A DNA stretch of 64,000 bases from Neomegalonema sp. (GCA_022760435.1 JALEFY010000025.1:62001-126000); one strand, 5' to 3'. Shown: positions 49,001-55,877, numbered from the stretch's first letter. A program made the numbers and translations. Notes: generated by a model from the sequence alone, not told the origin.

Positions 49001-51427
49001 TTGTTCGAGGAAAGCTTCGAGACCGACGGTCTGGGCACGCGGTATACGGTCTCCTCGACCTTTACCGATCTGGATGACGACTACTTCGTGCGCACCGATG
49101 GCAGCGATATCGATACCAAGAACGATGCGGGCTATCAGGGCATCACCGACAGTTATTTCTGGGCGGGTGAGGATCTCGATGGTGAGAACCCGACCGATCT
49201 GGAATGGATCCGCTTCAATCAGATCAACACCGCCGGCGTGGGCAGCCTGACATTCTCGGGCGATTTTGGCACCGGCAACACCAATGGTCTGGGCGCCAAT
49301 GCCTTTGATGATCGCGATTATGTCGGCGTCTTCTACTCGACCGATGGCGGCGGCACCTGGCAAGTCGGGCTGCTGTTCCGCTCGGCCGATAATAATGGCG
49401 ACATTGCCAATGAGCCGCTGGCGCTGGTGGAAAACCCCAGCTTCATCGGCTCGGAAACCGCCGCTGCGGCTGAGCTTATCGATCTCGATGGCAATGGCGA
49501 TGTGGATATCCGGGATTTCGTGTCGACCTCCGGCTCCTCGAGCCAGACCCTGTCGAACACGCTGACCACGTTCAGCTTCGACATTCCCGAGGCCAACACG
49601 CTCGACATCATCATCGCGGCCCATGCGGATGGCGGGGATGAGGAATTTGCCTTCGATAACCTGAAGATCGAAAGCGCAGGGCCGGTAACGCCGGTGCCAG
49701 AAATCGCGATCGAAGGCGGGGCAACCCCGACCGAGATCGTCGATGGCGATACCACCCCCGATGCGGGCGACGGGACGATCTATGGCTCGGTGGCGGCGGG
49801 CAATACCGCTCAGCAAAGCTACAGCATCGAGAATTCTGGCACCGCACCGCTCGAGATCACCTCCATCGTCATCACCGGCGATGCGCAGGCTGATTTCGTC
49901 GTCAGTGGTTTCAGCAGCGGCACCATCCCGGCTGGCAGCTCGGCCAGCTTCACGGTGACCTTCAGCCCGAGCGCGACCGGGACCCGCAGCGCGACCGTCC
50001 AGGTGTTCAGCAATGACGCCGATGAAGCGGTCTATGATTTCGCCATCGAAGGGACCGGCGATGTGACGGCACCAAGCCTGATCAGCTCGATCCCGGCGGA
50101 TGACGCCGCCGATATCGCGATCGCCGCCAATATCGAGCTGAGCTTCGACGAGCCAGTGGCCAAGGGCGCGGGCACGATCTCGGTGTTCACGCAGGCTGGC
50201 GCGCTGGTTGAGGCAATCGATGTCGCCTCGGCGCAGGTGAGCGTGTCCGGGAGCTCGGTGACCATCGACCCGACGGATCCGCTGGCCTTCTCGACCGGCT
50301 ATTACGTCACCGTCGATGCCGGCGCCTTCACCGATCTGGCGGGCAACGCTTTTGGCGGGATCAGCGACCCGGCGGCGCTCAACTTCACCACCGAGGCCAC
50401 CGATATCATCGCCCCGAGCCTGGTCAGCACCTCGCCGGTCGATGATGCGACAGATGTTGCGGCGGATGCCAATATCACGCTCACCTTCGATGAGCCGATC
50501 GCCGAGGGCACCGGATCGGTGGTCATCCGCCTCGTGGCAGATGACAGTGCCGTCGAAACCCTGAGCGTGCCGAGCGCCTCGGTGAGCGTCTCGGGCGATA
50601 CCGTGACCATCAACCCGGTCGCCGATCTCGATCCGGGCACCGCCTATTATGTCGAGATCAGCAATGGCGCCTTCACAGATGGGGCGGGCAATCCGTTCGC
50701 GGGGATTGCCGACAAGACGGTGCTGAACTTCACCACCGAGCTCGACAATCCGGGCGGCACCGGCCTGCCAAGCATCCCGACCTATGATCCGGCTGATGCG
50801 ATCAGTGGTCTGGTCGGATCGGACGGGGTCGATGATCTGATCGTCGGCACCGAAAGCTCTGAGAAGCTCGATGGCAAGAGCGGCAATGACATGCTGTTCG
50901 CTGTCGGCGGCGATGACACGCTGCGCGGCCGCGATGGTGATGACATTCTGGTCGGCGGTGCCGGGAGCGACAATGCCGAAGGCGATGACGGCAATGACAC
51001 CCTGTTCGGCGAAGGTGGAAACGACAAGCTGAAGGGCCGGGCCGGCAATGACATCCTCATCGGCGGGCAGGGCGATGATCGCCTCTTCGGCGACGAGGGC
51101 GACGACACGCTGGGCTTTGGCGATGGTGCCGATGATGTTGAGGGCGGCTCGGGCTCCGATCTGTTCGTCTTCACCGGCGACGGAGCGGGCTCGCATATCG
51201 CCGATTTCAACACCGCCGAGGGTGATGCGCTCGATATCTCCAGCGTGATCACCGGTACTGGCCCGGCGATCAATTTCGTCCGCCTTGTCAGCTCGGGCTC
51301 GACCGTCACTGTGCAGATCAATGCCGATGGTCAGGGCAGCGATTTCGTCGATGCATTCAGCTTCGAAGGGGATGCAACCAGCAAGGATGTCACCACTCTG
51401 GTGAATGATGGCGATCTGATCCTGTAA
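40022..51427 (+). CDS. giant multidomain RTX protein with PL10-like lyase and SGNH esterase-like domains
   Basis: About 3,801 residues. Approximate domains: 1-430 resembles polysaccharide lyase family 10 (pectate lyase, alpha/alpha toroid; LDDDNTQQNIRFLAAV, GWAQSYDYTDMDAG, RSFEPAAYSA); 431-535 Ig-like; lamin-tail-like domains at 538-757, 1543-1742 and 1853-2048 (DIAFIGYNSD); five choice-of-anchor-D domains; eight SbsA/Big_5-type Ig domains (APSLVSTSPVDDA); 1000-1433 SGNH/sialate-esterase-like with Ser1011 in SGQSLM, WAQGEADD, and Asp1266/His1269 in DSVHPTGESYH; two jelly-roll-like modules (2520-2755 and 2987-3225); and RTX nonapeptides with a C-terminal domain. No signal peptide: type I secretion is inferred. 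Likely an extracellular, cell-surface or released enzyme for acetylated pectin-like polymers. Family assignments are by eye. Confidence 0.85.
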   Translation: MALSYNEMLDVAINTAKLIVAGQSTKTDSVADDPSGGWNYTALLTGFDGTQNPFEYQNAIDTTGVAELDPRDNTWSTLDDDNTQQNIRFLAAVRAALPTDHADYGWIDAAYTLAVDSLLERQADHGGFRQSYFDGTPFSAETLDEDDYRNNYDLNDSFSISIVYTLDFLHQATGEQRYLDAMQDFGNFLLATQGSTQAGWAQSYDYTDMDAGTVTIDAGRSFEPAAYSALATSTAARSLLSISMELGSSSYLDEVEDAINWLNGVDISTNTWARFYELGTNRRMFPFRTTSGEGYVDPATLDALASQPNPNVFKQTDDQGEDHYYTTSYSTWVQLTGGDIGYNVRDTYDIDDLIEANTFYTANSVAEFEAQYEWRASVLEADGDAAAATLAAEYTNAIAAGSIDYEDNNAAYDTFIDYFVQSYGANFANGAFEPAQPVVAVAIADLEIDTGADMDFSIAGTFFDADGDALTLTATLADGSPLPSWLVFDPATQSFAADPGSNDFGSYNVTVRATEASSAFAQETFKITVNDSVVPDIDPGDIAFIGYNSDSPSGSNLGDAFGFVALVEIPAGTRIKFTENGTLANGDLLSGERTITWSSPGIAAGTVVTFESLNADGSSIAVSTGSVDADDRMLDLSAAGDQVLAYVGPTASPVFIAALNMNDADADGDGSPDGNQFGTEFIGTETSRGSELPTGLTLGLHALGIVPEVDNAYYTGTTSFASQAEALAALNDPANWSSDDANAVALSNWVSAVSLDGVAAPEIDVQGGATPTSILDGDTTPSEAEGTDFGTTAAQAVTQSFTIRNTGSVDLMISDLRLGGADAADFSISGLTSSVIAAGGSASFDVSFTPSADGARNAQVIVESDDGDESLYDFDIVGTGDFTAPSLSATSPADGAVDIDANAAITLTFDEPIVAGTGNIRLETAAGSLIESFDPDAGGTSVTLSGSQITLTPSNPLPEGEDVRVVLETGAVLDMYGNAIDESGGGGAFTFSVEGGSTPVSTGVVIVSGQSLMGDWFQDSGSAHSAIDGVVTTLSIAELSSLTGYDLANRIADGDTTVSDNGDGTVTLNNLLGADRLAIELKERYGAAYEDIVIVRAASGGKAVLGGSSGDNFFNSDASGSINAVGDGTGSFDGGLMTNFVKPEIDDAVSGLTDAELIGVTWAQGEADDPDLDANDEGTSADNDIEALYKNGVKYTLNEIINYTLDTYSSQFSAQSVTPTAYIQHIGGRNGQDNGIDDVKTIQEELAAEESNIVIATESYDLEREDSVHPTGESYHILVERMAAFIADGESGPRVTNVALSSDDTADVATVTLTLSFPSGFSISDLDLGPNPEKYLTVFDESTDDGDGRDFEEDPIPVTNVQISGNTLIFTLGRALDGDGSVVFAYSNTNTTDSSAQDVINIDNPGDGLNGDLDQPLYGFRQDFTAADYTGPDTIAPTLASSSPADDFTLAPAAGDIVLTFSEAVQAGTGNIELRLASDDSVISASVSFNGSSVTINPDADLIEGEGYYVLVETDAVQDLSGNFFAGITDTTTLNFSVSAAAGPLAPGAIAFVAYSSDDDTITDGFAFVAVEDIPAGAEINFTDNGWDGSSFVGSEDAFTWTSTGIAAGTVVTVDRDGATINVSAGTVTGGSRLAFSTSGDQVLAYTGTEAAPSFIAAINMNGAFGLESDATKGSLVPTGLTEGTHALALDPEVDNGYYSGSTFFTSTSEALAAINDPANWTSSDSFIDPASWQTSAYTIMGTDVIAPSLISTSPLDDEAAFDGTADIVLTFDEAVQAGTGSIRLVDTASGQDVAASVTFNGTTVTIDPTADLAGNAAYHVIVESDAVTDAAGNAFGGLTDPADLNFTVFEAISYTAGDIAFIGYNSDDTDPGRDAFGFVSLVDIPAGQTIKFTDSGVTGGVLDNDESTLTWTSPGITANTVVTFSRTSGGDQVVDLGTVSGDVINFSTSGDQIIAYQGSAASPNYLAALIMDIGNSDSEVPPGLVEGLTALSIDPEVNNAYYSGPTTLVGRDTTLSTIHDAANWTSSDGTAFDPSLWASGFDITLAQLPEIDVLGGTPSLSIVDGDVTPGLADGTEFGTVTAAGAVQTYTISNDGTADLSITSVVASGTDAGDFVIAGFTSGVIAAGGSETFTVTFTPAAEGLRSASIEIVSDDADEALYDFAIQGTGDVTAPTLLSTEPLDDAVDVAITSNITLTFSENVAAGTGAIAIYNAADDTLVETIAANSASVSINGAVVTVDPVADLAQSSGFYVQVDATAFTDLAGNPFAGITDTTSLSFTTGALPAEIDVLGGLTALSIVDGDVTPDLTDGTDFGLVGVAGSSQTYTISNDGLGDLSITSIGVTGAAASDFAVTGFTTGVIAPGTSQTFTVTFTPSADGLATAGIEIISNDGDEALYDFAIQANGKLSAPTLVSTAPLDDAVDVTISADIVLTFDTEMQAAEGGFIYVHAADGSVIEALRATSGRVFFDGTTVTVDPVNNLGFSTDYYITVDANAVQDLAGNAFAGFTDPTLLNFTTAAQPVGPLFEETFETDGLGSRYTVSSTFTDLDDDYFTRTDGSDIDTKNDAGYLGKEGTYFWAGEDLDGENPTDVEWMQFSQVNTVGAGEMTFTGLFGVGNTNGVDASAYDDRDYLAVLYSTDGGSTYQVGLLFRAIDGSGNQPFALVSTPSFVGTEAEVSDALRDLDGDGDADIRRHVTNFGDSDQVLSNTLQEFSFTIPEADTVDIIIASHMDGGDEEFAFDSLRITSNGPVIPVPEITLLGSDGLTEIVDGDAVPDLADGTDFGSTGLVGGSVQTYTIRNDGTAALNVSALSITGVDAGDFAVTGFTSGTIAAGASETFTVTFTPGATGLRSASIEILSDDADEAVYDFAIQGTGDVTAPLLLATSPVDDASGVAFNTALSLTFDEAVIASTGSVRIIDTLTGAEIAALPAAGANVGIEGGTVTVTLPSDLAFDTAYHVLIDTDAFTDGAGNAFTGISDPAAFNFTTGSQPVGPLFEESFETDGLGTRYTVSSTFTDLDDDYFVRTDGSDIDTKNDAGYQGITDSYFWAGEDLDGENPTDLEWIRFNQINTAGVGSLTFSGDFGTGNTNGLGANAFDDRDYVGVFYSTDGGGTWQVGLLFRSADNNGDIANEPLALVENPSFIGSETAAAAELIDLDGNGDVDIRDFVSTSGSSSQTLSNTLTTFSFDIPEANTLDIIIAAHADGGDEEFAFDNLKIESAGPVTPVPEIAIEGGATPTEIVDGDTTPDAGDGTIYGSVAAGNTAQQSYSIENSGTAPLEITSIVITGDAQADFVVSGFSSGTIPAGSSASFTVTFSPSATGTRSATVQVFSNDADEAVYDFAIEGTGDVTAPSLISSIPADDAADIAIAANIELSFDEPVAKGAGTISVFTQAGALVEAIDVASAQVSVSGSSVTIDPTDPLAFSTGYYVTVDAGAFTDLAGNAFGGISDPAALNFTTEATDIIAPSLVSTSPVDDATDVAADANITLTFDEPIAEGTGSVVIRLVADDSAVETLSVPSASVSVSGDTVTINPVADLDPGTAYYVEISNGAFTDGAGNPFAGIADKTVLNFTTELDNPGGTGLPSIPTYDPADAISGLVGSDGVDDLIVGTESSEKLDGKSGNDMLFAVGGDDTLRGRDGDDILVGGAGSDNAEGDDGNDTLFGEGGNDKLKGRAGNDILIGGQGDDRLFGDEGDDTLGFGDGADDVEGGSGSDLFVFTGDGAGSHIADFNTAEGDALDISSVITGTGPAINFVRLVSSGSTVTVQINADGQGSDFVDAFSFEGDATSKDVTTLVNDGDLIL
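47581..49695 (+). repeat. duplicated jelly-roll/choice-of-anchor-D/Ig unit in the giant gene
   Basis: Two modules of about 235 residues (47581-48285 and 48982-49695) are very similar: both open with QPVGPLFEE and share SSTFTDLDDDYF, DIDTKNDAGY and YFWAGEDLDGENPTD. Between them lie one choice-of-anchor-D and one Ig domain, and another such pair follows, so the unit of duplication is roughly 1.4 kb. This is an internal tandem duplication that keeps frame. Confidence 0.85.
50831..51171 (+). repeat. RTX nonapeptide array in the giant gene
   Basis: About a dozen glycine/aspartate-rich nonapeptides of the GGxGxDxLx type, for example DGDDILVGGAGSD and GDEGDDTL. These form a calcium-binding parallel beta-roll outside the cell and precede the uncleaved C-terminal type I secretion signal (final roughly 85 residues, ending in NDGDLIL). 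Confidence 0.95.
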
Positions 51428-51456
51428 CGCACAGGGCCAGATCGACGCGCGAGGGT

Positions 51457-51488
51457 GGGCGGCTCACGGGAAACCGGGGCCGCCCTTT
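51457..51488. terminator. terminator between the giant gene and phnM
   Basis: GGGCGGC (51457-51463) and GCCGCCC (51479-51485) form a 7-bp stem with an internal CGG-GAAA-CCG tetraloop stem, followed by TTT. It lies between convergent genes and probably serves the giant RTX transcript. Confidence 0.75.
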
Positions 51489-51492
51489 CGCG

Positions 51493-52641
51493 TTACATGA
51501 AGCGCTCGGCCAACGGTGCTTGCAAGAAGCTCCAGCGGCCAGCGGCGAGCGTGCCGAAGATGCGCCCCGTTTCGGGGGCGCAGATGAGGGCGTCGGCGCG
51601 GGTTCCGGGGAGCAGCCAGCCGCGATCCTCCAGGCCCAGGATCCGTGCCGGTTTGGCCGCGACCAGCGCCCAGGCCTGCTCGATCGGCAACACGCCCTCC
51701 CGCGCCAGCATCAGGGCGGCATGGGCGATGCTGGGATAGTGATAATCGGACACCAGCGCATCGCAGGCCCCGGCGGCGATCACCTCGCGGGCGGAGACCC
51801 GGCCGTCATGCGAGCCGCCGCGCACCACATTCGGCGCGCCCATGATCACCGGCGTCCCGGCATCGCGCGCCGCCATCGCGGCCTGCAAACTGGTTGGAAA
51901 CTCGCTGATCCGCGCGCCCATTGCCGCAAAACCGGCGCGTATCTCGCCGCTCGGATCATCATGCGAGCCGATCACCACCCCGGCTTGCTGCAACCGCGCG
52001 CAAAGCCCGGCCAGCGCTTGAGGCACCTTCGGCGCATTGGCCGCAAGCTGCTGCAAGAGCGCCAGATGCGCTTCGGGGGAGCGCCCGCCCTTGAGCGCGG
52101 CGCCGGTGAGCCGGGGCGGTCTCTTGCCCTTGGCCAGTGCCTCATGGGGCAGATGATCGTTGAGCACCACATAGCCGACGCGGTGTCGGGCGATCAGCGC
52201 TTCGGCCCGGGGCAGGTCCTCGAGCATATGCGTCTCCAGCCGCAACTGAAAGCGCAGATCGAGCAGCGCCTGATGCTGATAAGCCTCCAGCGCCGCGGCG
52301 AGATCTTCGGCGAAATCCGGGCCGCGCATCCCGCCTTCCCAGGAGAAGAACTGCGCCAGCCAGGCCGTGGTGATGCCACTGGCGGCCAGCTCCGCCTCGA
52401 CCGTTTGCAGCGCGCGGATCTTGTCCACCGCCGCCCCGCGCCGCGGTGCCATATGCCGCTCGAAACCATCGCCATGCAGATCAACGATCCCGGGCAGGAT
52501 CCAGTAGCCGGACAGGTCGATCTCTCGCGCGTGCGCTGCCCCCTCCAGGATCTGGCTTTGCCCCAGGCAAAGCGGGCTCTCGCTCAGGCCATCCGGGCCG
52601 AGCACCTGCGCGCCGACGAGGCGCAAGGCTGGTGCGGTCAT
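51493..52641 (-). CDS. phnM: alpha-D-ribose 1-methylphosphonate 5-triphosphate diphosphatase
   Basis: A 382-residue amidohydrolase-fold enzyme that hydrolyses the triphosphate intermediate in C-P lyase phosphonate breakdown. GIVDLHGDGFERH, VIGSHDDPSGE, GAPNVVRGGSHDGRVS and SDYHYPS hold the metal-binding residues seen in PhnM. The ATG overlaps the stop of the RecD-like gene by 4 bases. No other phn gene is nearby, so the partner genes must be elsewhere, or this is a stand-alone paralogue with another role. Confidence 0.93.
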   Translation of the reverse strand: MTAPALRLVGAQVLGPDGLSESPLCLGQSQILEGAAHAREIDLSGYWILPGIVDLHGDGFERHMAPRRGAAVDKIRALQTVEAELAASGITTAWLAQFFSWEGGMRGPDFAEDLAAALEAYQHQALLDLRFQLRLETHMLEDLPRAEALIARHRVGYVVLNDHLPHEALAKGKRPPRLTGAALKGGRSPEAHLALLQQLAANAPKVPQALAGLCARLQQAGVVIGSHDDPSGEIRAGFAAMGARISEFPTSLQAAMAARDAGTPVIMGAPNVVRGGSHDGRVSAREVIAAGACDALVSDYHYPSIAHAALMLAREGVLPIEQAWALVAAKPARILGLEDRGWLLPGTRADALICAPETGRIFGTLAAGRWSFLQAPLAERFM

Positions 52642-54161
52642 AGCAACGGTCCTGCTTCCAGATCCTCGGCCGAGAGCGATTGTTTGGGCCGGCTGATCGC
52701 GTAGCGGGTGGCCCAGATCAGCTTTTCCTCGGCCCTGGTGATGGCGACATAGGCGAGGCGGCGCCAGAGCGGCACCCCATCCTCGGAGCGTCCGGCCCGG
52801 GCGGCGGCGAACAGGTCCGGCGCGAATACCTGAACCGTGGGCCATTGGCTGCCCTGGCTCTTATGGATGGTACAGGCCGCGCCATGCACAAAGACCGCGC
52901 CCATTCGCGCCGCGGTTGGAATGATCGGATCCTCGCTATCGGGTTGCTCGATCTGGATGATGGCGGCGGCGTTGATCTTCGGCTGCTCGATCCCGGCAAT
53001 ATAGAGCTTGGCAAAGCCCGGCTTCTTGCCATGCCCGCGCCAGAAGGCCTGCGCCCCCTTCACCAGCCCGGCCTGTTCGAGATCGATGCGCTTGTTGCGC
53101 TGTTTCATCGGCAGCTCGAGCCCATCGCAGATCAGCGGCTCGCCAGGGGCCAGCTCCTCGGCGGCGAGGCCATGAGCGCCGCGAAAGGCGTGGATCAGTC
53201 GGATCCGCGTCGCGTTACGCCAGACCAGCACCGGCGAGCGCGCCATCAGATCGCAATCAACCCGGCTGCCAAGCTCCACCCGAGGATCGCGCGCCGCGAC
53301 CTCGCGGATCTTGTTTTCGAACGCCTCGAAACTGATATCGTCTTGCAGCGCATAGGCCAGATCGATGATCGGATTATCCGCCGCTTGCCGGTGGACGCGG
53401 CTGAGCACCCGTTGGTTCTGGGTTGGCAGGCTGTCGAACACCATCTTGCCGCCATTGCCGACCGGAGCGAGCTGGGCCGGATCGCCGAACAGCACCACGA
53501 CGCCGAAAATCTCGCGCAGATCGTCGAGCTGGGCCTCATCGAGCATCGAGGCTTCATCCACCAGCCCGATCGACAGTGCCTCATCGCGCCGCTGCCAGCC
53601 GGTGATGAATTCCGAGCCGCGCAGCCCGACCGAGGCCAGCGCCGCTGGGGCTGATTTTGTCATCTGAAAGAAGGCGAGGGCGCGGTCGAGCATGTCTTCG
53701 GTCACGCCCTCGATTTCTTCGGGCCGCTTCTCGCGCTCGGGATCGGTCAGCCATTTGACCAGCTTTTCGTAATCGGGATCATAGACTGGCGAGTAAATGA
53801 TACGGTGGATCGTGGTCGCCGCCACCCCGCGCGCGCGCAGGACCGAGGCTGCCTTGTTGGTCGGGGCGACTACGGCGAAGGCGGGGCTCTCCTTGCGCTT
53901 CTTGCGGGTTTCCTGATCGGGCAGGATCAGATGCCCGCCAGCCTCTTTCAACTGCTCGACGAACCAGGCGAGCAGATGGGTCTTGCCGCTGCCAGCCTTG
54001 CCCAGCACCGCATAGACCGGGGCCTTGCCTTCGGTCTCGATGAAGGTCGAGGACATGGAAACCAGATCGATGCCAGCCTCATCCACCGCGCTGCATAGCA
54101 TCGCGATGGCGGATTTCTGATCGTCCGAGAAATCGGCGGGGGCAAGATCTGGTGTGCTCAT
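52638..54161 (-). CDS. RecD-like ATP-dependent DNA helicase
   Basis: A 507-residue superfamily 1B helicase. Walker A GKAGSGKTHLLAWF, Walker B-like LVDEASMLDE, GDPAQLAPVG (motif III), the RVHRQ motif, TIHKSQGSQWPTV and YVAITRAEEKL (motif VI) are present. It is shorter than RecD2 and lacks an N-terminal extension. These helicases act on DNA ends or recombination intermediates. It is downstream of LpxR (45-base gap) and overlaps phnM. Confidence 0.9.
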   Translation of the reverse strand: MSTPDLAPADFSDDQKSAIAMLCSAVDEAGIDLVSMSSTFIETEGKAPVYAVLGKAGSGKTHLLAWFVEQLKEAGGHLILPDQETRKKRKESPAFAVVAPTNKAASVLRARGVAATTIHRIIYSPVYDPDYEKLVKWLTDPEREKRPEEIEGVTEDMLDRALAFFQMTKSAPAALASVGLRGSEFITGWQRRDEALSIGLVDEASMLDEAQLDDLREIFGVVVLFGDPAQLAPVGNGGKMVFDSLPTQNQRVLSRVHRQAADNPIIDLAYALQDDISFEAFENKIREVAARDPRVELGSRVDCDLMARSPVLVWRNATRIRLIHAFRGAHGLAAEELAPGEPLICDGLELPMKQRNKRIDLEQAGLVKGAQAFWRGHGKKPGFAKLYIAGIEQPKINAAAIIQIEQPDSEDPIIPTAARMGAVFVHGAACTIHKSQGSQWPTVQVFAPDLFAAARAGRSEDGVPLWRRLAYVAITRAEEKLIWATRYAISRPKQSLSAEDLEAGPLL

Positions 54162-54206
54162 GCGCAGGCGATAGCAGCCTTGGGGCGCCGCGCCAACACG
54201 CTTTGC

Positions 54207-55328
54207 TCAGAAACGAAAGCCCAGATTGATACTGCCAAAGGCTTGCGGGCGCGTCTGTGTGTCGAACTCCTCGGTCCGGACCGTGTAGGCATAGGTGAGG
54301 CGCAGCCGATCGGTGTAAAAGGCAAGGCTGGCCCAGGCGTCGCCGACCAGCGGTTCGCGTTCGATATCGATCGCCGCATTCGGACCATCGGCGAGAAGAT
54401 TGCCATCGATGAACGCATTATAGCCGACCGCACGCCCCTCGAGCCCGGCGCTGAACGACCAGCCCCAGCCCTGCACCCGGCCGCTCTGGGTCTGGGTCGG
54501 CACCAGGTTGCCGCTGCTCGGTGCCAGCGCGGTATGCAGTTGATCGCCAATGCTCACGCTCACCCCGGCGGCGGCATGGGTATCGACATTGCCAAGGGCG
54601 AAGCTGCCATGGGGGCGCAGCTCGGTATCGAGCCCGGCCATCTCGCCAAAGACCCGATAGCTACGCGCGCCGGTAAGGGTCAGCGCTGGCTCATTCTCCA
54701 GCCCCTGATCCCATCCCTGCGCTGTCTGGCCGTGGAAGAGGGTGTGCGAAGTATCCTGGGTGAACTCCCCCAAAGAGAGCGAGCCGCCGATCACGCCGAG
54801 CCGCATGCCGAGCCGATCCTCCGTCAGGGTCGAGACCCCGAACAGCGAGCCATCGGGCGACAAGGCAATGATTTCTCCGCCCAGATAGAGATAGCCGCCA
54901 TAGGGCCGATCATCGGCGACAGCGTTCGGTGCATCGAGATCGGTCGGGGTGAAGATCTGCTGACCCAAGCTCAGTTCCAGGCGCTGCGCGCCATAGGTGA
55001 CCTTGGGCAGCCATGCGCTGGTTTGCGCACGCGGCAGCAGCACCTTGATTGCCCCGCCACGCGTATACCAGCGGTCTTCACCCTCGAAGGCGTAGAGATC
55101 GTTCTCATCGGCCAGGGTCACGGCGATATTGGGATCGGCGGCAAAAGAGGCGGCGGCGGCGATGGCCTTGCTCTGGCGGTCGCGTTCGGCTGTGTCCATC
55201 CGCTCATTGTCCGGCGTTTGCTGGGCCTGAGCGACAAAGGGCGCGCAAATCAGCATGCTGAGAAAAACGCTGCCGAGGACGCGTTTGGGTGCGGCACCTG
55301 CAAAGGCCGCCTTGCTGGTCGTTTTCAT
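54207..55328 (-). CDS. LpxR-like outer-membrane lipid A deacylase family protein
   Basis: A 373-residue protein with a signal peptide (about residues 1-36, cleavage after FVAQAQ) and the DUF2219/LpxR pattern: the N-terminal VTLADENDLYAFEGEDRWYTRGG, GWDQGLENEPAL, and beta strands with a final FGSINLGFRF ending in Phe, typical of an outer-membrane beta-barrel. LpxR removes the 3'-acyloxyacyl group of lipid A. The family match is by pattern, so activity is not certain. Confidence 0.85.
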   Translation of the reverse strand: MKTTSKAAFAGAAPKRVLGSVFLSMLICAPFVAQAQQTPDNERMDTAERDRQSKAIAAAASFAADPNIAVTLADENDLYAFEGEDRWYTRGGAIKVLLPRAQTSAWLPKVTYGAQRLELSLGQQIFTPTDLDAPNAVADDRPYGGYLYLGGEIIALSPDGSLFGVSTLTEDRLGMRLGVIGGSLSLGEFTQDTSHTLFHGQTAQGWDQGLENEPALTLTGARSYRVFGEMAGLDTELRPHGSFALGNVDTHAAAGVSVSIGDQLHTALAPSSGNLVPTQTQSGRVQGWGWSFSAGLEGRAVGYNAFIDGNLLADGPNAAIDIEREPLVGDAWASLAFYTDRLRLTYAYTVRTEEFDTQTRPQAFGSINLGFRF

Positions 55329-55407
55329 GCTTGCCCCTGCCTCAAGGGTGCTCCGGTTCGCTCCGAAGCTGATTGCGATATGGTTAACGCATCAGGTAAC
55401 ACGCCTT

Positions 55408-55445
55408 GAGGGGGAAGGCAAACAAGGAGGGGGAAGGCAAACAAG
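55408..55445. repeat. 19-bp perfect direct repeat, 2 copies
   Basis: GAGGGGGAAGGCAAACAAG occurs twice in tandem (55408-55426 and 55427-55445) in the LpxR upstream region. It sits immediately next to the terminator hairpin of the DUF2852 gene. Confidence 0.9.
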
Positions 55446-55471
55446 CCGCGCTCTTGCGGTGCAGAGCGCGG
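55446..55471 (-). terminator. hairpin terminator after the DUF2852 gene
   Basis: CCGCGCTC (55446-55453) and GAGCGCGG (55464-55471) give a perfect 8-bp stem. On the minus strand the sequence after the stem is CTTGTTTGCC, moderately T-rich, 15 bases after the DUF2852 stop. Confidence 0.7.
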
Positions 55472-55485
55472 TTGTTGCGCGGCGT

Positions 55486-55854
55486 TTATGCCGGCTCAGG
55501 ATTGCCCTGATTGCGGCTGTGCTCGGCGCGGAACTGGTCGAACTCGGCCTGATCCTTGGCCCGGCGCAGCCGATCCAGATAGCTGGTGAAGGCTTCCTGT
55601 TCTTCTTCCAGGCGTCGCAAGGTCTCCTCGCGATAGGTGTCGAAGGCAGTGTTGCCGCTGCTGCGGGGCTTGCGGCGCGACCAACCACAGCCATTGCGTT
55701 TACTCATACATCCCATTTTTCCACTCCAGATCATGTATCCCAGCAAGATCAGCCCGAACGGGCCCGCGATCACGAATCCCAGCACCATCGCTGTGATCCA
55801 TCCGGGCCGGCCGTAACCGTCAAGCCACTCTTCGGCCTGCCTAAGCCATTGCAT
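55486..55854 (-). CDS. DUF2852 family membrane protein
   Basis: A 122-residue protein with one transmembrane helix (about residues 18-43, WITAMVLGFVIAGPFGLILL) and the conserved tail GNTAFDTYREETLRRLEEEQ plus a second charged helix. DUF2852 proteins are widespread in alphaproteobacteria, function unknown. The ribosome binding site GGAGG lies 6 bases before the start. A 19-bp palindrome sits 24 bases upstream of the ATG, so it is probably controlled by the TetR-type regulator encoded next to it. Confidence 0.88.
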   Translation of the reverse strand: MQWLRQAEEWLDGYGRPGWITAMVLGFVIAGPFGLILLGYMIWSGKMGCMSKRNGCGWSRRKPRSSGNTAFDTYREETLRRLEEEQEAFTSYLDRLRRAKDQAEFDQFRAEHSRNQGNPEPA

Positions 55855-55877
55855 GTCGTTCCTCCGGGTTTTCGGTG

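Noticed and set aside
44915-51196. Long minus-strand frames (817 and 941 codons) opposite the giant RTX gene
   Set aside because: They mirror the codon periodicity of the repeated Ig/RTX modules; the Arg/Ile/Gly-rich translation has no domain pattern, while the plus-strand frame does.
52641-52845. N-terminal extension of PhnM to 52845
   Set aside because: It would overlap the RecD-like gene by more than 200 bases; the 4-base ATGA overlap at 52641 is the natural start.
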